DNA of 14,285 nt from an uncultured Eubacteriales bacterium (GCA_949742895.1 CATJRT010000174.1:1-14285); one strand, 5' to 3'; counted from the first letter of the stretch, positions 1 to 7,388 are shown. Numbers and translations are program-made. Notes: generated by a model from the sequence alone, not told the origin.

Positions 1-59
1 CCACTGCACGGGAGCTGTTTGAACGTGAACTTGACAAACTCTTGTCTCCGTCCTTCTAA
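1..59 (+). CDS. 3' end of an unidentified protein gene (partial)
   Basis: Reading from base 3 there is an open frame of 18 codons, ending in a TAA stop at 57-59. It encodes a charged, helix-prone tail (TARELFERELDKLLSPSF). Its composition looks like a genuine protein C-terminus, but it is far too short to name a family. The other two frames are not better candidates. No hairpin terminator follows; only a T-rich stretch (61-80) lies after the stop, so it is unclear where transcription ends relative to metA, 143 bases further on. Confidence 0.4.
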   Translation, partial: TARELFERELDKLLSPSF

Positions 60-202
60 AATTTTTTACCCTTTTTGTTCGTTTGGGCTTGACAATCTTT
101 GCGCCGTTTTTTCCCCATCCCTTTTACATTCCCCTTGCGAAAGCCCGCCTGCTGTGTTACCTTTATTATGAATATGCATCATCAACCAAAGGAGGTCCCG
201 CT

Positions 203-1138
203 ATGCCCATCCGCATCCCAGACTCTCTCCCCGCTACCAGTGTGCTGGAGGGAGAAAACATCTTCGTCATGACGGAGCGCCGTGCGCTCCACCAGGATAT
301 CCGTCCCCTGAACCTGCTGGTACTCAACTTGATGCCCACCAAGATCATCACCGAAACTCAGATTCTTCGCAAGCTGTCCAACACCCCCCTCCAGATTAAT
401 GTCCAACTGCTCCAAACCTGTAGCCACACCTCTCAAAACACAGACAGTGACCACCTCGACTCTTTTTATACTACATTTGATCAGGTAAAGGACAGCCAGT
501 ACGACGGCATGATCATCACCGGCGCACCGGTGGAAAACCTGGAGTTCAAAGCGGTAGACTACTGGAACGAGCTATGTGCCATCATGGAGTGGACCCGTTT
601 CAATGTCCATTCCACCCTCCACATCTGCTGGGGTGCCCAGGCCGGACTTTATCACCACTACGGCATCGAAAAGTGTACCCTGCCCAAAAAGCTGTCCGGC
701 GTGTTCGAGCACACCGTAATCCGTAAGCGCTCCCCGTTGTTCCGGGGCTTCGACGACCGCTTCTATGCCCCCCACTCCCGTTATACCGAGGTCCGGCTGG
801 ACGATTTGCTGACCAAACCGGAGCTGGAAGTGCTGGCCTTATCCAGCGAAGCGGGAGTGTTCGGCGTGAAGAGCTCGGACAACCGGCAGTTCTTCATCTT
901 CGCTCACCCCGAATACGACGGCGATACCTTGGCCCTTGAATATTTCCGGGACGTGAAACGCGGCCTGTCTCCCGCCATTCCCGCCCACTATTTCCCGGGT
1001 AATAATCCCAGCCTCGACCCCATCGTCAACTGGCGCAGCTCAGGACAGCTCCTGTATACCAACTGGCTCAATTATTACGTCTATCAGACCACACCTTACG
1101 ACCCCAGCGAGATCTCCCTGGAGTCGTCCCAGATCTGA
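203..1138 (+). CDS. metA: Homoserine O-acyltransferase (predicted O-acetyltransferase), MetA
   Basis: This enzyme acylates the hydroxyl of L-homoserine from an acyl-CoA, the first committed step of methionine synthesis in the cytoplasm. The product is 311 residues, normal for the MetA (HTS) family. The start is fixed by AAAGGAGGT at 188-196; an in-frame TTG at 83 gives an implausible hydrophobic extension. The catalytic residues fall at the standard numbers: Cys142 in HICWGAQAG, and His235 and Glu237 in AHPEYD. LSGVFEH, APHSRYTEV and TNWLNYYVYQTTPYD are further family signatures. Residue 111 is Glu (TGAPVE), whereas E. coli MetA has Gly; in characterised family members Glu111 goes with acetyl-CoA and Gly111 with succinyl-CoA, so O-acetylhomoserine is the predicted product. 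The oxidoreductase gene starts 3 bases after the stop. No SAM riboswitch or T-box is evident in the 143-base leader. Confidence 0.95.
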   Translation: MPIRIPDSLPATSVLEGENIFVMTERRALHQDIRPLNLLVLNLMPTKIITETQILRKLSNTPLQINVQLLQTCSHTSQNTDSDHLDSFYTTFDQVKDSQYDGMIITGAPVENLEFKAVDYWNELCAIMEWTRFNVHSTLHICWGAQAGLYHHYGIEKCTLPKKLSGVFEHTVIRKRSPLFRGFDDRFYAPHSRYTEVRLDDLLTKPELEVLALSSEAGVFGVKSSDNRQFFIFAHPEYDGDTLALEYFRDVKRGLSPAIPAHYFPGNNPSLDPIVNWRSSGQLLYTNWLNYYVYQTTPYDPSEISLESSQI

Positions 1139-1141
1139 GCC

Positions 1142-2764
1142 ATGCTCCAGGTCTCCAACATCAGGCTCCCCGTAGACGGAGACGAGGCCCTGCTCCGCCG
1201 CCGGGCTGCAAAGCTCCTGGGCGTCCACCCTGGCGATATCACGGAGCTTTCCCTCCACCGCCAATCTATCGACGCCCGTAAGAAGGATGATGTACATTTG
1301 GTATGTACCGTCCGCGCCGCCCTGAAGGACGAAGCTACCATCCTCCGCCGCGCTCCCAAGGGCGTGACGAAAATGGCGGACGCACCTTATATGTTACCTC
1401 CGTTGAACCGCACCTCTCCCCTTCCCCCGGTGGTGGTGGGGATGGGGCCGGCGGGGCTGTTCGCTGCGCTGACCCTGGCCCGGGCGGGCCTGCGGCCCAT
1501 TGTGCTGGAGCGGGGCCGGGACGTGGACGAGCGCACCGGAGATGTGGAACATTTCTGGAAAACGGGCCGGCTTTCCCGTACCTCCAACGTCCAGTTCGGC
1601 GAGGGCGGTGCCGGGACCTTCTCCGACGGCAAGCTGACCACCGGCGTCAACGACCCCCGCATCACCCATATTTTCGGCATTTTCGTGTCCCACGGGGCAC
1701 CGGAGGACATCAAATGGTCCCACAAACCCCACATCGGCACCGACGTGCTGCGCGGCGTGGTCAGATCCATCCGCCAGGAGCTGCTTTCCCTGGGCGTGGA
1801 TATCCGTTTTGAGCACCAGCTCTGGGCCTTGCAGCAGAAGGACAGGCGGCTGTCCGGCATCACCGTCATGACCGAGGGCGGCCCCTACACTGTCCCCTGC
1901 GACGCACTGGTGCTGGCCCCCGGCCACTCCGCCCGGGACACCTTTCAGATATTATATGACTTTGGCCTACCCATGGAGCGCAAAAGCTTTGCCATCGGCG
2001 TGCGCATCGAACACAGCCAGGAGGCCGTCAGCCGCGCCCAGTTCGGCGCGTTCTGGGACAAGCTCCCCGCCGCCGACTACAAGCTGGCCTGCCACCTGCC
2101 CTCAGGCCGTTCGGCGTTCACCTTCTGCGTATGCCCTGGTGGTCAGGTGGTAGCCGCCGCCAGCGATTATGGCCAGGTGGTCACCAACGGCATGAGCCTG
2201 CGCTCACGGGACGGTGCCAATATCAACGGCGGCTTCCTTGTGGGCGTAACCCCGGACGACTTCGACGGAGATGATCCCCTGGCCGGGGTGCGTTTCCAGG
2301 AAAAATGGGAGCGCGCCGCCTTCGACCGGGGGGCCATGTTCGCCCCGCCTGACTTTGACCCCGCCTACCCCCTCTTTTCCGCCCCCGCCCAGTTGGTGGG
2401 GGATTTCCTGGCGGGCCGTCTCTCCACAGGCCCCCGCTCGATTCTCCCAACCTACCGCCCCGGCGTCACCTGGGACACCATGGACGGGCTTTTGCCCAGC
2501 TATGTGCTGGATACGTTGAAAGATGCCCTGCCCATTTTCGACCGTAAGCTTCGCGGTTTTGCCCACCCGGATGCAGTGCTCACCGGCGTGGAGACCCGCT
2601 CCTCCTCTCCCGTGCGCATCCTGCGGGACGGCTCGTTCCAGTCCCCCGCCCTGCCCGGCCTCTACCCCTGCGGCGAGGGGGCGGGCTACGCCGGGGGCAT
2701 CACCTCCGCCGCCGTAGACGGCATCAAGGTGGCGGAAGCTATCATCACGCAGGCGGACGTTTAA
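1142..2764 (+). CDS. FAD-dependent oxidoreductase, COG2509 type
   Basis: A 540-residue cytoplasmic flavoprotein of the uncharacterised NAD(P)/FAD-dependent dehydrogenase group (COG2509). Residues 1-90 form a short alpha/beta N-terminal domain typical of this group. A Rossmann dinucleotide-binding motif follows (VVVGMGPAG, about 97-105), ending in an acidic strand (VLERG) that would hold the FAD ribose. QFGEGGAGTFSDGKL (about 150-165) is the family hallmark. Near the C-terminus, GLYPCGEGAGYAGGI and SAAVDGIKVAEAI are the second FAD-contacting motif. The substrate is unknown. The gene begins 3 bases after the metA stop with no strong ribosome binding site of its own, so translation is probably coupled and the two genes co-transcribed; whether this means a role in sulfur or methionine metabolism is only inference. 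No clear terminator follows it. Confidence 0.9.
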   Translation: MLQVSNIRLPVDGDEALLRRRAAKLLGVHPGDITELSLHRQSIDARKKDDVHLVCTVRAALKDEATILRRAPKGVTKMADAPYMLPPLNRTSPLPPVVVGMGPAGLFAALTLARAGLRPIVLERGRDVDERTGDVEHFWKTGRLSRTSNVQFGEGGAGTFSDGKLTTGVNDPRITHIFGIFVSHGAPEDIKWSHKPHIGTDVLRGVVRSIRQELLSLGVDIRFEHQLWALQQKDRRLSGITVMTEGGPYTVPCDALVLAPGHSARDTFQILYDFGLPMERKSFAIGVRIEHSQEAVSRAQFGAFWDKLPAADYKLACHLPSGRSAFTFCVCPGGQVVAAASDYGQVVTNGMSLRSRDGANINGGFLVGVTPDDFDGDDPLAGVRFQEKWERAAFDRGAMFAPPDFDPAYPLFSAPAQLVGDFLAGRLSTGPRSILPTYRPGVTWDTMDGLLPSYVLDTLKDALPIFDRKLRGFAHPDAVLTGVETRSSSPVRILRDGSFQSPALPGLYPCGEGAGYAGGITSAAVDGIKVAEAIITQADV

Positions 2765-3026
2765 AGGCAATGCGCCCAGGAGGCATATCTTCCCCACACG
2801 GGGAACAGTTCATACCGCCCCAGGCGGAAGCCCTGTCCCTATCCACACGTCCTGGCAGAACCCGTCCCCGTTCAGGGGAAAATACGCCTCCTTTGCCCTC
2901 ACAACAGCTCCGCACTCTTCTGCAACCGCAAATTTACACCCCGCAACCCAAACGCAACAGCAAATTGGTGGCCTGAACAGGTGCTCATCCCGTAAAATGA
3001 GAGCACCCTGAAAGGAGGTCATTTCA
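2765..3026. other. 262-base intergenic stretch with small GC hairpins
   Basis: No convincing gene is present. The one open frame on the plus strand (2770-2976) has a Pro/Gln/Arg-rich composition and no ribosome binding site. Three short hairpins are visible: TTCCCC/GGGGAA at 2790-2805, CCGCC/GGCGG at 2815-2827 and TCCCC/GGGGA at 2865-2879. None has a T-tract, so none is a standard terminator. The right end holds the inverted repeat described separately and the ribosome binding site of the XRE gene. Confidence 0.5.
2980..3007 (+). promoter_or_regulatory. Inverted repeat just upstream of the XRE regulator (possible operator)
   Basis: GGTGCTC at 2980-2986 is exactly complementary to GAGCACC at 3001-3007, with 14 bases between. 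The repeat ends 3 bases before the AAAGGAGGT ribosome binding site and 19 bases before the XRE start codon. A TAAAAT at 2993-2998 inside the loop could be a -10 box, although no good -35 sits 16-18 bases upstream. A palindrome in this place is what an autoregulating HTH protein would use, but a leader RNA hairpin is equally possible. Confidence 0.35.
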
Positions 3027-3908
3027 ATGACATTTGGTGAAAACCTGCTATTCCTGCGCAAGCGCTCCTCCATGACCCAAGAGGACCTTGCGGAAAAAAT
3101 GGAAGTCTCCCGCCAATCGGTGAGTAAGTGGGAATCCAACTCCGCCTACCCGGAGATGGACGCAATCATCCGCCTGTGCGATCTGTTCCACTGCGACATG
3201 GACACCCTGCTGCGGGGCGACGTATCCCACCGCTTCGGCGAGGATGCCGCCGCTTGGGACAAGCATATGAACGGTTTCGCTGCCGCCATCGCTGGAGGCG
3301 TGGCCCTGGTCCTGGGCGGAATTACGCTGATGCTGGCCTTCGTAGGCCTGGGGGCCAACGAAAACCGGAGCCTCCTGGCCTTTCTCGCCTGCCTCATCGC
3401 CGCCGTCACCACCTTCATCATCTCCGGCATGGGCCACGCCGCCTTCCTGCGCCAGCACCCCGGCATTTCCCCCTGCTACACTAAGGAAGAGATGGACCGC
3501 TTCGAGCGCCGTTTCCCCCTCCTCATCGCCATCCCTGTGGCCCTGGTCCTTCTGGGCATTCTGTCCGTGGCCGCCATAAACGTTGTGCCCGACGTCGTTT
3601 GGATCACCGAACAGCATGAGGCGCTATGCGCTGCCATGCTGATGCTTTGCATTACCATCGCCGCATCCGCCCTCACCTGGGCGGGCATCCAGCACTCCAA
3701 GTACGGCTTCCCGGAGGAGGAACAGACACCGGCCCAGCGCCGCGTGGGCCGCGTCTGGGGTGCGGCCATGGTGGCCGCCACAGCGATATACGTGGGCCTG
3801 GGCCTGACCATCAACCATATGTGGGACCGCGCATGGGTGATTTACCCGGTGGCCGCCCTGCTGTGCGTGGCGGTCACCATCCTGCTGAAAAAAGACGACG
3901 AACCATAA
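3027..3908 (+). CDS. XRE-family HTH regulator with a multi-pass membrane domain
   Basis: A 293-residue protein. Residues 1-62 are a Cro/C1-type helix-turn-helix domain, with the recognition region VSRQSVSKWESNSAYPEMD at about 27-45 and the DLFHCDMDTLLRG tail usual for Firmicute XRE proteins. After a short linker, about six hydrophobic segments follow (roughly 85-107, 115-137, 164-186, 198-220, 240-262, 269-287), and the protein ends in a short Lys/Asp tail. It is therefore a membrane-tethered DNA-binding protein; the ligand or stress sensed is unknown. The start is set by AAAGGAGGT at 3011-3019, and an inverted repeat lies just upstream. The stop overlaps the ribosome binding site of the FliB-like gene 13 bases on, so the two are very probably one transcript and the regulator may control its partner. 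Confidence 0.85.
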   Translation: MTFGENLLFLRKRSSMTQEDLAEKMEVSRQSVSKWESNSAYPEMDAIIRLCDLFHCDMDTLLRGDVSHRFGEDAAAWDKHMNGFAAAIAGGVALVLGGITLMLAFVGLGANENRSLLAFLACLIAAVTTFIISGMGHAAFLRQHPGISPCYTKEEMDRFERRFPLLIAIPVALVLLGILSVAAINVVPDVVWITEQHEALCAAMLMLCITIAASALTWAGIQHSKYGFPEEEQTPAQRRVGRVWGAAMVAATAIYVGLGLTINHMWDRAWVIYPVAALLCVAVTILLKKDDEP

Positions 3909-3921
3909 AGGAGCGTTCCCC

Positions 3922-4992
3922 ATGATCCACCGCCATCCGGACTATTACACACGATTTCACTGTCTTGGCGGCGCCTGCCCGGACACCTGCTGCCGGGACT
4001 GGTCGGTTGTCCCCGACGAAGCCGCCCTGGCGGACTACGCCGACGCCCCCGCCCCCCTTCGGGAGCGCATCGCCCGGAATCTCGTCACCGGCGAGGATGG
4101 CGACGTGTGCTTCCGCCTGGACGAAGGGGGTATGTGCGCCCTGCTCACCCAGGACGGCCTGTGTGCCATCCAGCGTGACTGGGGCGAAGAACATCTCTGC
4201 GCCCACTGCGCCGCCTATCCCCGGTTCATCGAGGAATACGGCTGTCTCACGGAAGCGTCCCTTGCCGTCTCCTGCCCGGAGGCGGCAAGGATGCTGTTGG
4301 AAGCCCCCCGCTTCACCCTCATCGAGACGGACGACGGCAAAGCCGCCCCGCCCTTCGATGGCGTGGACCAAGACCTGCTGGCCGGTCTGGAGCACAGCCG
4401 CGCCGCCGTCTTGGACCTTCTGAATAGCGAAGGAAACCTATGGGCCAGGCTCCGCTCCATGCTGGACTACGCCCAGTCCTTGCAGGACTGCATCGACAGG
4501 GAGGACTACGGCGGCATGGCCTCCTGCTTTCTTGCCGTCCCCCTCCCGGCGGACTGGACGCAGCGCCAGTCCACCGCCGTCTGGCTGCTGAACGCCCTGT
4601 CCAACCTCGCCCCCCTGCGTCCGGACTGGCCCGCCCTGCTGAAGGACCGGGCCAGACAGCTCTCCCTGCTGTCCCGCTCGAAGTACGATACCCTTCAGGC
4701 AAGCTACGAAAAACGCCGCCCCCGCTGGGCCTGGGAGCTTTCCAACCTGGCCTGTTACCTTGTGTTCCGCCACTGGCACAAGACGGTGAACGACAACGCG
4801 CTCTACGGCCGCACAGCCTTCATCTGCGCCGCCGTCTCCGCCCTATACCACCTGGCCCTGTTCCAGCCGGGAGAAGAAGCTGTCTTGTGGACCCGGTTCA
4901 GCCGGGAGGTGGAACACGATGAGGAAAGCTTGGACGAGCTGATCTGGACCCTGTCCGGCCCCGGACGCGGCCCCCTGCCCTATCTTCTGTAA
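3922..4992 (+). CDS. FliB-like cysteine-rich protein (flagellin lysine-N-methylase family)
   Basis: A 356-residue protein resembling the family annotated as flagellin lysine N-methylase (FliB). The family signature is the N-terminal PDYYTRFHCLGGACPDTCC block, with Cys14, Cys19, Cys23 and Cys24. More cysteines follow at 63, 72, 81, 93, 96 (LCAHCAAYPRF), 108 and 118. These are candidate metal or Fe-S ligands; Salmonella FliB is reported to use a 4Fe-4S cluster for methyl transfer. The C-terminal two thirds are helical and poorly conserved. No flagellar gene occurs in the window and many non-motile Firmicutes carry such proteins, so the substrate may not be flagellin. AAAGGAG at 3907-3913 overlaps the upstream stop and sets the start. 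The transcript ends at the bidirectional terminator directly after the stop. Confidence 0.75.
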   Translation: MIHRHPDYYTRFHCLGGACPDTCCRDWSVVPDEAALADYADAPAPLRERIARNLVTGEDGDVCFRLDEGGMCALLTQDGLCAIQRDWGEEHLCAHCAAYPRFIEEYGCLTEASLAVSCPEAARMLLEAPRFTLIETDDGKAAPPFDGVDQDLLAGLEHSRAAVLDLLNSEGNLWARLRSMLDYAQSLQDCIDREDYGGMASCFLAVPLPADWTQRQSTAVWLLNALSNLAPLRPDWPALLKDRARQLSLLSRSKYDTLQASYEKRRPRWAWELSNLACYLVFRHWHKTVNDNALYGRTAFICAAVSALYHLALFQPGEEAVLWTRFSREVEHDEESLDELIWTLSGPGRGPLPYLL

Positions 4993-5036
4993 AACAAAAC
5001 CGCCCGCTCCGGTCTCCCGGATGGGGCGGTTTTGTT
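4993..5036. terminator. Bidirectional rho-independent terminator between convergent genes
   Basis: AACAAAACCGCCC (4993-5005) pairs perfectly with GGGCGGTTTTGTT (5024-5036). The A-rich left and T-rich right flanks make it work on both strands. It lies directly after the FliB-like stop (4992) and just before the end of the minus-strand flavodiiron gene (5041), so it can end both convergent transcripts. Confidence 0.9.
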
Positions 5037-5040
5037 ATGT

Positions 5041-6207
5041 TCAGATCGCTTCCGCCATGGCCTTGGCCAACAGCCTCATATCCGTTCGGTTCGCGTCCGT
5101 AGCAGCGGACTTAATGGTGATCTTTGGCTCTACCACATTCAAACCCTTCATACCCTCCAGCTCGGCCAGCATGGTGCGCAGAGCGGTGGGTCCCCAAGAG
5201 CCGTTCTCCATCAGGCCCACCGTACGGTCCCGGAAGCCCTTGATCTTCAGCCGGTAGAGGAACTGGGCCATGGGCGTGAACACCCCGGCGTCATAGCTGG
5301 ACGCAGCCAACACCAGCCCGCTCCAGCGGAACGCCCCGGCCACAGCCCCGGCCCAGTCCTGCCGGGTGAGGTCAACGGTCTCCACTGTCACCCCCTCCTC
5401 CCTGAGCATATCCGCCAGCTCCAGGGCAGCCCGAGCAGTATTGCCGTGGATGGAGGCGTAAGCCACCAGCACGCCCTTCTCCTCTGGAACATACCTGCTC
5501 CACAGGTCGTACTTCTCCAACGCCAGGACCAGGGCCTCTCCGGTGAGGATGGGGCCATGCAGGGGACAAACCGCCTGAATGGCCAACCCCGCCGCCTTTT
5601 TCAGCAGCGCCTGGACCTGCATACCGTACTTGCCCACAATATTGATATAATACCGCCGGGCCTCGTCCGTCCAGGGCAACTCAGGGTCGGGTGTACCGAA
5701 GCGCCCAAACCCGTCGGCAGAAAACAATGTCCTGCTGGCGGACTCATAGGAAACCATGACCTCCGGCCAGTGGACCATAGGAGCCATATAGAAGGTAAGG
5801 GTATGCCCGCCCAACTCCAGCGCATCTCCCTCCTTCACGGTAAGGGTGCGGCCCGCCCAGCTTCTCCCGGTGAACTGCGCCAGCATGGGGAAAGTCTTGG
5901 CATTGCCCACCAACACCATGTCCGGGTATTTGTCCGCCAGGGCGGCGATGCTGCCCGCGTGATCTGGTTCCATATGGTGGATCACCAGATAGTCCGCCTG
6001 CCGGCCGGCCAACGTCCGCTCCACGTTATCCAGCCATTCCTCTGTCTTGCGGGGATCAATCGTGTCTAAAACGGCAATTTTTTCGTCCAGAAGCACATAA
6101 GAGTTATAGGATACCCCATTGGGGACGGCGTATTGACTTTCAAACAAATCCAGCGCCTCGTCAAAACACCCTACCGGCACGATAACCGGGTCGATTTTGG
6201 AAATCAT
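5041..6207 (-). CDS. Class A flavodiiron protein (FprA-type flavoprotein)
   Basis: A 388-residue soluble enzyme that reduces O2 to water (and in some members NO to N2O), protecting anaerobes; electrons usually come from rubredoxin or a similar carrier. Residues 1-250 form the beta-lactamase-like diiron domain with the ligand motif HHMEPDH (His78, Glu80, Asp82, His83), His146 before WPE, the Asp of FSADGFG (165) and the His of CPLHG. Residues from about 252 form the flavodoxin-like FMN domain (LVAYASIHGNTARAA; later SSYDAG and MENGSWGPTA). No rubredoxin domain is fused. ATG at 6207 is chosen, with AAGGAAGG about 13 bases upstream; the alternative in-frame TTG at 6273 is itself the -35 box of the promoter, so it cannot be translated from that promoter. 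The gene is divergent from degV. Confidence 0.92.
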   Translation of the reverse strand: MISKIDPVIVPVGCFDEALDLFESQYAVPNGVSYNSYVLLDEKIAVLDTIDPRKTEEWLDNVERTLAGRQADYLVIHHMEPDHAGSIAALADKYPDMVLVGNAKTFPMLAQFTGRSWAGRTLTVKEGDALELGGHTLTFYMAPMVHWPEVMVSYESASRTLFSADGFGRFGTPDPELPWTDEARRYYINIVGKYGMQVQALLKKAAGLAIQAVCPLHGPILTGEALVLALEKYDLWSRYVPEEKGVLVAYASIHGNTARAALELADMLREEGVTVETVDLTRQDWAGAVAGAFRWSGLVLAASSYDAGVFTPMAQFLYRLKIKGFRDRTVGLMENGSWGPTALRTMLAELEGMKGLNVVEPKITIKSAATDANRTDMRLLAKAMAEAI

Positions 6208-6244
6208 AGTTCTGTCACAGCCTTCCTTAGAATTTGTCCCCACG

Positions 6245-6273
6245 ATTTTACTCTGGATAAGCGCCTGCGTCAA
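6245..6273 (-). promoter_or_regulatory. Sigma-A-type promoter of the flavodiiron gene
   Basis: On the minus strand, TTGACG (6273-6268) and TAAAAT (6250-6245) are separated by exactly 17 bases. Transcription should start near 6238, giving a leader of about 30 bases that contains the ribosome binding site. The position also settles the start codon at 6207. Confidence 0.75.
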
Positions 6274-6305
6274 GTGGCAGTTCGCCCGCCCCCCATGTTT
6301 TCCTC

Positions 6306-6334
6306 TTGACTTTCCATATGCGCTCTGCTATGAT
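6306..6334 (+). promoter_or_regulatory. Sigma-A-type promoter of degV
   Basis: TTGACT (6306-6311) and TATGAT (6329-6334) are separated by 17 bases, close to the consensus. The -35 boxes of this promoter and the divergent flavodiiron promoter are only 32 bases apart. Transcription should begin near 6341, and AGGAG (6355-6359) serves the ATG at 6369. Confidence 0.8.
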
Positions 6335-6368
6335 GTAATTACAAAAATTATATTAGGAGTTCTTGTTT

Positions 6369-7205
6369 ATGGCTTTTAAGATTATCGTTGACAGTTGCTG
6401 CGATTTGAATCGCGACCTGTTCCAATCCAGCCTTTATCAAAGCATCCCCCTGATCATCCATGTAGGAGACAGCGAATTTCGGGACGACGAAACACTGAAC
6501 ACCGAACAGCTCGCGGACGCCATGGCCATGTGCCCCACCGCCTCTCAGACCGCCTGTCCCGCCCCCGCCGAATACTTGGCCGCCTATGAGCAGGCGGAAG
6601 GCGATATCTATGTCGTCACCCTGTCAGCCCTGCTGTCCGGCTCTCACAACAGCGCGTGGCAGGCCGCCCAGCTTTTCCGCGAGGACCACCCCGGCCGCAA
6701 TATCCACATTTTTAACTCCTGCTCCGCCTCCGCCGGCGAAACCCACATTGCCCTGGCCCTGTTCAAGCTGGCCTCCTCTGGCCTGCCCTTTGACCAGGTG
6801 GTAGCGGAGATGGAACAGCGCATCGCCCAGATGAACACGCTCTTCGTGCTGGAAAACCTGGACACCCTGCGCAAGGCAGGCCGGCTCACCCGGGTACAGT
6901 CCCTGGTCACCGGGGCTCTGCGGGTCAAACTGGTGATGGGCTCCACTCCCCAGGGCGAGATTACGCGCCACGGGCAGGCCCTATCCATCAAGCAGGCGCT
7001 GAACAAGCTGTGTGCCATCATGGCGGCAGACCCTCGCCATCGCGGGCAGCTTCTGTGCATCTCCCACTGCCTTTGTCTGGAGCGGGCGGAATACCTGCGC
7101 ACACTGGCCCTCAAAACCTGTGACTTTTCCGACGTGCGTATCGACGCCACCCGCGGCATCAGCACCTTCTACGCCAACACCGGCGGCATCGTAGCCGCCT
7201 ATTAA
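6369..7205 (+). CDS. DegV family fatty-acid-binding protein
   Basis: A 278-residue cytoplasmic protein of the DegV family (EDD fold). Characterised members bind long-chain fatty acids, and some act as FakB subunits that present fatty acid to the kinase FakA for phospholipid synthesis. Visible family features are the N-terminal strand FKIIVDSCCDLN, TACPAPAEYLAAY, the lipid-contacting TLSALLSGSHNSAWQAA loop and LENLDTLRKAGRLTR. The cysteine pair in the first motif, where most homologues have Ser/Thr, is a small oddity. ATG at 6369 is preferred (AGGAG 9 bases upstream) over an in-frame TTG at 6363, which is too close to it. No fakA-like kinase gene is nearby. It is a single-gene transcription unit with a clear promoter and terminator. 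Confidence 0.93.
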   Translation: MAFKIIVDSCCDLNRDLFQSSLYQSIPLIIHVGDSEFRDDETLNTEQLADAMAMCPTASQTACPAPAEYLAAYEQAEGDIYVVTLSALLSGSHNSAWQAAQLFREDHPGRNIHIFNSCSASAGETHIALALFKLASSGLPFDQVVAEMEQRIAQMNTLFVLENLDTLRKAGRLTRVQSLVTGALRVKLVMGSTPQGEITRHGQALSIKQALNKLCAIMAADPRHRGQLLCISHCLCLERAEYLRTLALKTCDFSDVRIDATRGISTFYANTGGIVAAY

Positions 7206-7223
7206 CCCGTCCAAGACCATCGC

Positions 7224-7250
7224 CCCGTCCGCTACGCGGACGGGTTTTTT
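7224..7250 (+). terminator. Rho-independent terminator of degV
   Basis: CCCGTCCGC (7224-7232) and GCGGACGGG (7236-7244) form a perfect 9-bp stem with a TAC loop, followed by six T at 7245-7250. It begins 18 bases after the degV stop. Confidence 0.95.
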
Positions 7251-7267
7251 GCACACTCAGGCCGCTG

Positions 7268-7346
7268 TGCGCAAAACGTTAAAAAGTACCATTTTCTTCC
7301 CCACCTCTCTCCTCTTTGATACCAAATTGTAACCTTTTTTTGCGCA
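7268..7346. repeat. 9-bp inverted repeat TGCGCAAAA / TTTTGCGCA
   Basis: TGCGCAAAA (7268-7276) and TTTTGCGCA (7338-7346) are perfectly complementary and 61 bases apart; each contains the palindrome TGCGCA. The pair lies just upstream of the promoter at 7354-7382, so the right copy could be an upstream regulator site. The A/T-rich interval contains no gene. Function is unknown, and chance is possible. Confidence 0.3.
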
Positions 7347-7353
7347 AATAGCC

Positions 7354-7382
7354 TTGCCCGATTCAATATATAGTGGTAAAAT
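7354..7382 (+). promoter_or_regulatory. Probable promoter of the structured RNA / vanW leader
   Basis: TTGCCC (7354-7359) and TAAAAT (7377-7382) are 17 bases apart. The -35 box is weak (4 of 6 bases) and the -10 box good (5 of 6). The predicted start near 7389 lies just before the strongly folded region and about 240 bases upstream of the vanW start codon. Confidence 0.5.
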
Positions 7383-7388
7383 AACAAG

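Noticed and set aside
89..120. TTGACA at 89-94 as the metA promoter
   Set aside because: No -10-like hexamer lies 15-19 bases downstream; a TATTAT at 164-169 is too far away and has no matched -35.
83..202. In-frame 40-residue N-terminal extension of MetA from TTG 83
   Set aside because: AAAGGAGGT lies directly before ATG 203, catalytic residues take canonical numbers from that start, and the extension resembles untranslated leader.
2770..2976. 68-codon open frame after the oxidoreductase
   Set aside because: No ribosome binding site, skewed composition, and overlapping small hairpins; no family resemblance.
5032..6069. Long plus-strand open frame opposite the flavodiiron gene
   Set aside because: The minus strand encodes a complete flavodiiron protein with all ligands; the plus frame is rich in Pro/Gln/Arg/His, as expected for an antisense shadow in GC-rich DNA.
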